From Calliopum simillimum (Eukaryota; Arthropoda; Insecta; Diptera; Lauxaniidae), in assembly GCA_951812925.1 (NCBI GenBank), contig OX638370.1, positions 100,640,897 to 100,704,896 on the forward strand: a DNA stretch of 64,000 nucleotides, read 5' to 3'. A program made the translations under genes and the position numbers. The notes under the pieces were generated by a model. The model ran no database searches. It was not told the origin of the DNA and worked only from the letters and a program-made list of their open reading frames with translations. This document shows, piece by piece, positions 59,393 through 64,000 of the stretch. Every line of letters begins with the position of its first letter. The first letter of the stretch is position 1.

Positions 59393-60714
59393 ACTCTGCA
59401 ATTATTATCTTTTTTATTAAAATAGGAATATTAAGATATACAAAATATCTTCTTTGAGAGGCTAGGCAACATTGATAGTGCTTTTCTGGGAGGAACTTTG
59501 TTATGTGTCCTGTAGCACTAGATTTTGGAAAATTATATTTCTAAATATTTTATTCACAAGATCTATATTTATAATGCCTTCTATGGCTTAAGATAGCGCA
59601 GATGCTTCGTTTTAGCAAAATCCCAAGAAGAAGGACATAGCACATGTCGACTTTGAAAGAAGTTTTTTCAAAACTTTTTCAAGTTAAGTCAGACTTTTAA
59701 CTTTTGAAACAAATAAATGTGTTAACTCAAAACTTTTCGATTTGAAAATAATAGTTTAAAGTTTTTCTTGACTTATCAAGGTGTCGAGAACTCAATTTAA
59801 ATAGATTTTTATGTTATCTCTTTCTTTATTGCAAAGTGCAAAAAGTTGGGATATCTCAAAATCTAGACAATCAGCGCAATTCCGGTGCCAGACTTTGGAA
59901 TTTCCACGATTACGCCCAAAAATCTGAAAGAGAGTTTTTACCCTGAGTGAACTGAAGTTTTTATATATTTTTTGAAGATCATTTAGATGTGGCATCGTGA
60001 TACAGTTTTTATTTTATTACAATCTCAAAAATGCTTGGAATAAGACGTACGATCAAATTTTTCTTGTCGAATCATGGTGAGTCTTTCTTTGCTTTATCGA
60101 CCAAGATGCGACTTGACATCTCCGATTTCTATGAAAATTGGTGAAAAGTGAGTATTTGATACACATATTACTGTGGTGAAATAATTTTCCGAAATTCCGA
60201 AAATTTTCAAGATGACGGCCATAGGAAGTTGGATCCAACCTTTGGATACTCCCAGATTTGAAAATTTATAGTCCCTCGGCTTTTTAACCGATTTTAATGA
60301 AATTTCCAGAGTTTCTGCAGAAAAGTAAGATCTTTTGCAAAAAAAAAAAAAAAATAATTACACTGAAAAAAAAAATTTTTTTTTGGTCGACAAAAATCTT
60401 TTTCCTTTTTCAAAGCCATTTTGGGGCTTGGAGCAACATTGTTATTTTTATTAAAATATTTCTATTTAAAAGTAAATTTTATAACAATTATTTTCCAGCC
60501 CTCAAAATTGTGATATGTTTTACGGTTATCAAGTTATGAGTTTTTAAATTTGTATAATGTTGTGTTTTTCATGAGTCGTTGGTGCGCGTGCGATACCATA
60601 CAAGGCTGCCACCGTCCGCACGGTATTTTTTTCAGTAAGCCTTAGAGAAATTTTTCACAGAATTTTTTTGTGGAATATTTAACTTGTTATAACCAATTTT
60701 TTGAATAAAATGGT

Positions 60715-60840
60715 CAAAAAGACCCATAAAAACGCTATATAATGGGTTAATATGTTCTAAAAGATTAACATGAAATCAAGCAAGGAACAATTTTCTAGAA
60801 CATCTTAACCCATTATATCCCGTTTTTATGGGTATTTTCG
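60715..60840. repeat. Palindrome with AACCCATTATA arms
   Basis: CCCATAAAAACGCTATATAA plus TGGGTTAATATGTTCTA pairs with TAGAACATCTTAACCCATTA plus TATCCCGTTTTTATGGG, with a loop of about 35 nt. Would form a stable hairpin. Confidence 0.8.
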
Positions 60841-60904
60841 GTTAAAATATTACACAAAAAAGATCTATGAAAAACTTGTCGCAAAAAAAGTCTCAGGTAT
60901 TCAA

Positions 60905-61740
60905 AAAACTAGTAAGGGTGTTACCTTTGGCCTGGCCAAACATTAAATACCCTACACAGCAGTATTTGGAAAATTTTGCTTATATGGGAGGTGCCACGCC
61001 CTCTTGTCCGAATTCGTCCAGTTTTTTCTCAGAGTTTGAATTTATAATTCTTAGTATTTGAGTGATATTTGGTTGTATTACCTCAAAAAATGTTTTCAGT
61101 ATAGCGTTTTGAACCTTTTGCTTATATCGGAGGTGCCACGCCCTCTTATCCGATTTTATCAAGTTTTTTTTAAAGCTTGCATTTATAATTCTTAGTGTCT
61201 GAGTGAAATTTAGTTCGATTATCTCAAAGAACGCTTTCAGTATACCGTTTTAAAGCTTTTGCTTGTATGAGAGGTGCCACGCCCTCTTGTCCGAATTCGC
61301 CCAGTTTTCGCTTGCGCGTATAATTTAAAGTATTTATGTGTATTTTGGTTGCATTATCGAGAAAAATAATCCAAAAGTTGCATTTTGAATATATTTTTTG
61401 TATGGGCGGTAGACGTGTCCGTTGACCGATTTCGCTCATTTTCAATCCACCGAATTAACTATGACCACGAAGGCTGTGCACCTAATTTTATTGTATTATC
61501 TTGCTTAGTTTTCCCAAAAAATGTATTTCCACACACAGCCAGCAACCCACCCAGCCAGCCAGCCAGACAGCCAGCCAGCCAGCCAGCCAGCCGGCCAGCC
61601 AGACAGACGGACATGGCTATATAGACTCAGGAGGTGACGCTGATCAAGAATGTATATACTTTTCTATATCTGCCACGCCTCCTTCTCTGCATTACAAACG
61701 GAAGGACAAAGTGAATATACCCTGGGTGTAGGGTATAAAA
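60905..61740 (+). repeat. Dispersed repeat, family D, longest copy
   Basis: Starts AGTAAGGGTGTTACCTTTGG, CCTGGCCAAA. It then has three tandem units of about 143 bp headed by GGTGCCACGCCCTCTT (60989, 61132, 61272), a (CCAG)n stretch, GGTGACGCTGATCAAGAATG and finally ACGGAAGGACAAAGTGAATA with AGGGTATAAAA at the end. Other copies or parts are at 1-420, 21610 and 30128-30465. Non-coding: the ORFs here are unconserved and one is only the (CCAG)n translated. Confidence 0.75.
61540..61610 (+). repeat. (CCAG)n microsatellite
   Basis: CCAGCCAGCCAG runs with CAGACAG interruptions make about 65 bp of 4-bp repeats inside the family D repeat; translated it gives a meaningless PASQPASQ run. Confidence 0.9.
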
Positions 61741-62464
61741 ATTAATATTAGATCCTAAAATCAACAACATATAGTTTTTTTTTAGCTAGTACCCTCAAAA
61801 ATGTTTTTTTTAAAATTTCACCCTACTGTTAAACTCTGAATCTTCTTTTGGATAAAATATGTTGTTCCAACGTCATCATGAAATCATGTAAGGAACAATT
61901 TTTGAGAACATTTTTTTTCAATAGTATCCTGCTTTTTGGGTCTTTTTAACCCTTTTATCAAAAAAACTGTTTTAAAATTAGCCTTTGGTGACCCCTAATG
62001 AAATCTTCAGTACGTGTAGAATATTTTTGTGGTAAACTTTAACCCATTTTAAACTAGTTGTTTTTGATAAGGTAGTCGAAAAGATCCTCAAGAACAGGAT
62101 ATAATGGGTTATGATATTCTAGAAAATTGTTCGTTACCTTGTTCCAATAAGTTTTATTTAAAGAGAATGTTACAGTTGGTTGAAATTTCGAAACGTTTTT
62201 GAAGGTATTTTAGCAAAAAAACAAAAAACAAATGTATTTGATTTTTATGTTTTAATTTTTATTATTTTTTATATATCTTGATTCAAGATGAAATATTTGA
62301 TACATCGAACGAGACATTTCGTAATAAAATAAAAACTACATCAAACCGAGATTGCATAACTTGACCACCTCTAACCTTCAAAAAAAACAAAAAAAAAAAA
62401 AATTTTAAAAAATCTGAGCTCAGTTTTTTGAGAACCTCTTTCAGATTTTCGGGCGTAATCTAAT

Positions 62465-64000
62465 ATATATCTGTATACACAACCACTATGAATAGACAAA
62501 AAAGACGACAAAACTTAAAAAACCACTATGTCTCGTAAATTTGAAGAGCTACTTAGTGAGGTAAAAGTTTTTTCGAAACTTTTTTTTTTACTTTGATTTC
62601 TAAAAGTCACATGGGTATCAGCTTATCATGTTTTTATGGAATAAAAGCAAATTATTTGATTTCTTTTTGGCATTTTTCTTTCTTCACAAGAACAATATTC
62701 AGAAACCAAATCTAATGCTTTTTATTTAAGTTAAAAAAAGTGAATGCTGCCTTAAGCATCGGTTTCAAAGTAAAATTTTGACTATATATAAAAAGGAAAT
62801 AAAGTTTATTCAGTAAAAATAAAAAGTACAAGACTTTGACAACTGAAGCTTTGAAAGAAATAAAAATTCGAAAAAATACCCCAATACCACAAAAAAGTTA
62901 ACTTCATTAAAACACAACTACATTTGAACTACAAAATCCAAGCTGGAGGGCATAAATTCAACTCAAAATGAAACAAAAAGCAAATGACGCATAAGAAAAA
63001 GTTGGTAATTTGAGGAAAAATGGGAAAAAATGTAACAAGAATAAACATTATAAAGAATAAAAATAAAAGGTAGCAGAAAAAGTAGCAGATAACATAAAAT
63101 CATTATAGTGGCTTAGCCTGTAATGATTTTCAATTTGAGCTCTTTGATTTCCCTTATCCTTTGTTGACTCAAATTAAAAACTTACACTTGTGTATGTATG
63201 CATGTGTGTAATTGAAACCGTCTGTGACTTAGTTACACATACATACAAAATGCTGTAAGCCTGTAGTTGCATTACAACTACCTACATTCTACTCCTTAAA
63301 ATACGAGTTTCATTTGCTACGCTTTTATTTGCAGCGTATTCAATGCGATTTCTTTTTTTACTAACTACTCCTCTTGTGGATTTTGGAGTTGTCCATGAAA
63401 GACGTCTGCAACCGAGGGGATGTGGGGCAAAAGTGAATACGAACAATTTTCAAATTACAGCGATAAATTGATAATTATATGTGGGTATGGCTACGTAAGA
63501 CGAAGCTAAAAAAATTTTTTGTTTCTTGAAATCTCCCACTCATTTGCCCATATTTCATATGTTTACAACTAATGCTGTCAAAAAATACCATTTTCAAATA
63601 TATAAGTAGGGGTGCTTTCTTCATAAAAACTTACTCTTGCTTGTGAAAAGAAAAAAAATGCCAAAGAAACAAGTCCCGAAAAGAAGATAAAAATTTGCTT
63701 TGTTTTTATTGTATCAATGCAATTTTGATTAATTCAGAGAGAAAATATTTGAAATTAAGGATTTACATTGATATTTTGAAGGAAAACCAGTTTCTTATGC
63801 ATATTTGTTGGCGTGTACCGTAAAAAAAAACTTAACGTTACGTTTCTTGTAGCGGAAGTAGTGGGTAAAGTATTAAAATGCATTCACTTTTTTCGAGTAT
63901 TTTTAGTCTAGTTTTTGAATCCATTTTAAAATTATCTAAATAAAGCATCTACCATGGTGAACATAGCAACTAAATATGTATAACGTTACCAACATTTTTA
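62465..64000. other. No gene seen
   Basis: AT-rich intergenic DNA to the window end. No ORF of 60 codons or more with a credible product and no repeat match recognised. Confidence 0.5.

Larger units (their letters stand above)
59909..62460. mobile_element. Decayed fold-back with a nested dispersed repeat
   Basis: Outer arms: GATTACGCCCAAAAATCTGA (59909) against the inverse near 62438-62460, and GTTTTTATTTTATTACAA (60006) against TTCGTAATAAAATAAAAAC near 62320. Inside lie a palindrome at 60715-60840 and AGGATATAATGGGTTA again near 62096. The family D repeat (60905-61740) appears to be inserted in it. Confidence 0.55.

Noticed and set aside
61385..61731. ORFs with PASQPASQ-type repeats
   Set aside because: They are translations of the (CCAG)n microsatellite and of the non-coding family D repeat.

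Overview
This window reads as AT-rich nuclear DNA from an insect. Two host genes look like ionotropic receptors, a family known from insects and other protostomes. The remaining coding traces are eukaryotic DNA transposases (mariner, Tc1-like, DD37E) and non-LTR retrotransposons, with GT-AG introns. The mixture of repeats suits a TE-rich dipteran, perhaps a tephritid-like fly; that placement is inference. There are no operons, rRNA genes, canonical tRNA genes or CRISPR arrays.

The only intact host genes I can support are two near-identical receptor genes arranged head-to-head: one on the minus strand (51592-53953) and one on the plus strand (56903-59134). Each has three exons and two phase-matched introns, and each encodes a predicted 625-residue protein with a signal peptide, split ligand-binding domain, three membrane segments and pore loop. 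They are the arms of one inverted duplication. The spacer between them holds a long fold-back element (54769-56528) and a smaller hairpin (about 54260-54523). A short inverted-repeat insertion sits in intron 1 of the minus-strand copy only.

The rest is a graveyard of mobile DNA, much of it nested. At 0.9-3.9 kb a fold-back element carries a dead DD37E transposon (1034-2292) and a second TIR element (2681-3814), which itself holds a third. At 5.8-7.4 kb a dead mariner is split by a piggyBac-type MITE (6467-7185, TTAA target site). At 8.35-10.14 kb lies a decayed non-LTR reverse transcriptase. At 19.7-21.4 kb a fold-back holds a TA-flanked element with repeated ATATGGAC motifs. At 23.9-25.6 kb is a 140-bp satellite with a three-unit higher-order repeat. 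At 38.06-39.73 kb a Tc1-like transposase gene is split by a 5'-truncated LINE. At 44.76-45.80 kb are two more TTAA-flanked MITEs. At 47.67-48.80 kb is a mariner with TIRs of about 135 bp and an internal MITE. At 49.70-50.99 kb is a second DD37E element.

Large fold-back inverted repeats are unusually dense, at 15.9-17.0, 19.7-21.4, 28.2-28.7, 30.8-31.6, 34.7-35.5, 40.2-41.0, 42.4-43.7, 49.0-49.6, 54.8-56.5 and 59.9-62.5 kb. Several would make long hairpin RNAs if transcribed. All repeat boundaries were read by eye and should be taken as accurate to a few bases where a target-site duplication is given, and to some tens of bases otherwise.
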